Shown: in pieces, positions 63,601-64,000 of the stretch
Numbering within the stretch: position 1 is the first letter of the stretch
Layout of the letters: each line of letters opens with the position of its first letter
From: Ectocarpus siliculosus
Taxonomy: Eukaryota > Sar > Phaeophyceae > Ectocarpales > Ectocarpaceae
Direction: 5' to 3'
DNA length: 64,000 bases
Assembly (NCBI GenBank): GCA_000310025.1
Contig: FN649728.1
Location: 7,060,492 to 7,124,491, forward strand
Made by a program: the position numbers and the translations under genes
Notes under the pieces: generated by a model
Told to the model about the DNA's origin: nothing
What the model saw: only the letters and a program-made list of their open reading frames with translations
Databases searched by the model: none

Positions 63601-64000
63601 TTGGTGGAATATAGCCCACCCTTCGGGGACTCCAAACAGCGTTGGCGTCAATGCCCGATACATCCAACAGTTTTCCCTCCAAAGCCTCGCTTTGTAGGAG
63701 GTCTTTGCTCGCCAGTGATTTGAAGAGACGGCCTTGTTCAGAAAATATGCCGTGGTGGGTACGACGGAAAAAAAACAAAACATTGGTGCACACCAAACTG
63801 ACCTGGTTTCCGGGCGCGTGCTGCAAAAGGAGAGCCTTGAGACCCACGCACTTGCTCGAGAGCCGTCGAATGTCATCCTTCTTGGACTCCATCTCCTTCC
63901 AGTCACGCTTCGCCTGGGCGAACATCGCGCAGTTCCAACAACAAAAAAATAAAATCGAGGTTAAAAAACTGTAGATTTTCGAAGAGATCCATATTTAGTA
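21611..64000 (-). CDS. DYNC2H1: Cytoplasmic dynein-2 heavy chain (IFT retrograde motor), 3'-terminal 78 exons
   Basis: AAA+ motor that carries intraflagellar transport trains from flagellar tip to base. 78 coding exons, listed by region in the next entries, run from 63913 to a TAA at 21611-21613. They total 10,515 coding bases, join without any frameshift, and give 3504 residues. Assignment to dynein-2 rather than dynein-1 or axonemal dyneins rests on sequence characteristic of that family as I remember it: [94 protein letters not shown] and the terminal GVALFLKD. The animal protein is about 4300 residues, so roughly the first 800 lie beyond 64000; bases 63914-64000 are intron. Exons average 135 bases and introns about 413. 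Five introns, probably six, use GC donors. A flagellar role is inferred from the family. Confidence 0.97.
27940..28010 (-). repeat. tRNA-like or SINE-head sequence in a dynein intron
   Basis: On the minus strand, GTCGTCTAGTTGGTATCC resembles a D-arm and Pol III A box. 30-odd bases later GGGGTTCTAATCCC resembles a T-arm and B box (consensus GGTTCGANTCC). The acceptor and T stems do not pair fully and no clean seven-base anticodon loop is visible, so this is not a good tRNA gene. A degenerate tRNA or the head of a tRNA-derived SINE is more likely. Confidence 0.4.
28703..28740 (+). repeat. (CAG)n microsatellite
   Basis: About twelve CAG/CAA-type triplets in the intron between dynein exons 28799-28868 and 28101-28265. 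Confidence 0.75.
29983..35202 (-). other. DYNC2H1: Dynein-2: AAA5 module and start of AAA6
   Basis: Eleven exons: 35052-35202, 34584-34682, 34122-34313, 33559-33671, 33099-33201, 32672-32797, 32047-32160, 31526-31711, 31074-31175, 30588-30760, 29983-30194. Landmarks are [98 protein letters not shown] and [15 protein letters not shown]. Exon 31526-31711 carries a Ser/Ala/Arg-rich insertion after [33 protein letters not shown] opens AAA6. Confidence 0.93.
31206..31325 (+). repeat. Dispersed (TTG)n-headed repeat, copy
   Basis: TTG triplets followed by ATTAATCATTGGTCCGGTCTC, TAGTACTTTTTATTGCCCGT and GACGCAGGAC. It is in an intron of the dynein gene, inserted antisense to it. Confidence 0.6.
35855..40382 (-). 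other. DYNC2H1: Dynein-2: coiled-coil stalk and microtubule-binding domain
   Basis: Eight exons: 40257-40382, 39825-39965, 39297-39379, 38654-38828, 37944-38050, 37504-37587, 36650-36724, 35855-36049. The first three form the outgoing helix ([57 protein letters not shown]). The microtubule-binding tip is in 38654-38828 and 37944-38050 ([33 protein letters not shown]). The returning helix is in the last three ([36 protein letters not shown]), ending at [19 protein letters not shown]. Exon 39297-39379 ends with a GC donor (AAG/GCGAGT); the join to SLKMPPEP restores the conserved EIRSLKMPP. Confidence 0.93.
40614..44293 (-). other. DYNC2H1: Dynein-2: AAA4 module, P-loop lacking lysine
   Basis: Eight exons: 44177-44293, 43667-43753, 42856-43057, 42361-42509, 42083-42198, 41659-41751, 41334-41485, 40614-40846. 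The P-loop exon reads [16 protein letters not shown] (about 43667-43714): Arg replaces the catalytic lysine. I recall the same GRSGVGRR form in animal DYNC2H1. Exon 44177-44293 may start 18 bases earlier, since both acceptors are in frame. The last two exons encode a long charged and low-complexity loop ([32 protein letters not shown]) before HESC and TPKEYVSFL, bulkier than I remember in animals. Confidence 0.9.
44632..48474 (-). other. DYNC2H1: Dynein-2: AAA3 module with atypical P-loop
   Basis: Eight exons: 48289-48474, 47675-47905, 47147-47359, 46653-46822, 46279-46330, 45813-45944, 45144-45257, 44632-44700. The loop [13 protein letters not shown] (about 47825-47848) has Asp where Thr or Ser normally binds magnesium. 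From memory the animal protein also departs from the consensus here. About 17 residues rich in Gly and Arg (from [10 protein letters not shown] to AGGAGSK) are inserted shortly after it. A glycine run (DDGGGGGC) occurs in the preceding exon. [21 protein letters not shown] and [18 protein letters not shown] are strongly dynein-2-like. Confidence 0.93.
48738..52544 (-). other. DYNC2H1: Dynein-2: AAA2 module
   Basis: Eight exons: 52377-52544, 52028-52099, 51484-51657, 50711-50803, 50084-50273, 49653-49773, 49189-49267, 48738-48836. The Walker A loop GPSGCGKST is at about 51571-51597. Further family landmarks are [61 protein letters not shown] and [11 protein letters not shown]. The end of exon 52028-52099 is read to CAG with a GC donor; an alternative in-frame GT donor exists at GAG/GTCAAC, five codons earlier, so this boundary is less certain than the others. 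Confidence 0.94.
52738..55870 (-). other. DYNC2H1: Dynein-2: AAA1 module, main ATPase site
   Basis: Six exons: 55687-55870, 55195-55290, 54675-54746, 53644-53762, 53348-53510, 52738-52899. The Walker A loop [12 protein letters not shown] is at about 55222-55257. [10 protein letters not shown] follows, then Walker B in [13 protein letters not shown] (53762 downward), then [28 protein letters not shown] and the [15 protein letters not shown] join. All hallmarks of the main hydrolytic site are intact, so the motor should be active. Exon 53644-53762 ends with a GC donor (AG/GCAAGA) and its last two bases plus the first base of 53348-53510 make an arginine. Confidence 0.96.
56213..63913 (-). other. 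DYNC2H1: Dynein-2: tail end and linker (DHC_N2) exons
   Basis: Fifteen exons: 63803-63913, 63367-63528, 62883-63017, 62250-62387, 61913-62053, 61289-61378, 60397-60531, 59876-60088, 59289-59444, 58842-58936, 58381-58480, 57991-58110, 57412-57555, 56876-56935, 56213-56364. This part forms the C-terminal tail and the linker that swings across the motor ring as the power stroke. Diagnostic segments are [62 protein letters not shown] and [10 protein letters not shown]. Two donors are GC: after 61913 (CAG/GCAGGT) and after 57991 (AAG/GCAAGT). Exon 58842-58936 ends in phase 2 and its partner begins with the single base that completes arginine, which confirms the join. Confidence 0.93.

Noticed and set aside
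1-64000. CRISPR arrays, operons, bacterial promoters and ribosome-binding sites
   Set aside because: Genes are spliced with eukaryotic signals throughout; no regularly spaced direct repeats of CRISPR type were seen.

Overview
The window looks like nuclear DNA from a multicellular stramenopile, most likely a brown alga (Ectocarpus-type). I base this on very intron-rich genes with short exons, many (CTG/CAG)n and (GTT)n runs, PIF/Harbinger and LTR elements, an iron superoxide dismutase, and a flagellar transport dynein of the kind expected in a lineage with swimming spores or gametes. The species is inferred; no marker gene settles it.

Layout. 1-1509: no gene, a 280-bp-spaced direct repeat at the left edge, then C-rich sequence. 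1510-4174 (minus): a three-exon PIF/Harbinger transposase with one frameshift. 4640-18463 (plus): a six-exon Fe superoxide dismutase (230 aa) whose first intron is 10.3 kb. That intron carries a 290-bp-arm inverted repeat (5436-6159), a complete young LTR retrotransposon coding only a CCHC zinc-knuckle Gag-like protein (6421-10870, 5-bp target duplication GTATC), and a small inverted-repeat element (12229-12449). 18464-21610: intergenic, with a 177-bp tandem duplication. 21611 to beyond 64000 (minus): most of the cytoplasmic dynein-2 heavy chain (DYNC2H1/DHC1b), the retrograde intraflagellar transport motor. I could follow 78 coding exons that join in frame into 3504 residues plus stop; the N-terminal part lies beyond the right edge.

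The SOD and dynein genes converge tail to tail and have no evident shared function. The most unusual features are the Gag-only retrotransposon inside the SOD intron, the long hairpin in the same intron, and a high share of GC-AG introns in the dynein gene (five well supported, one probable, of 77). I did not find an obvious new defence, biosynthetic or regulatory system.
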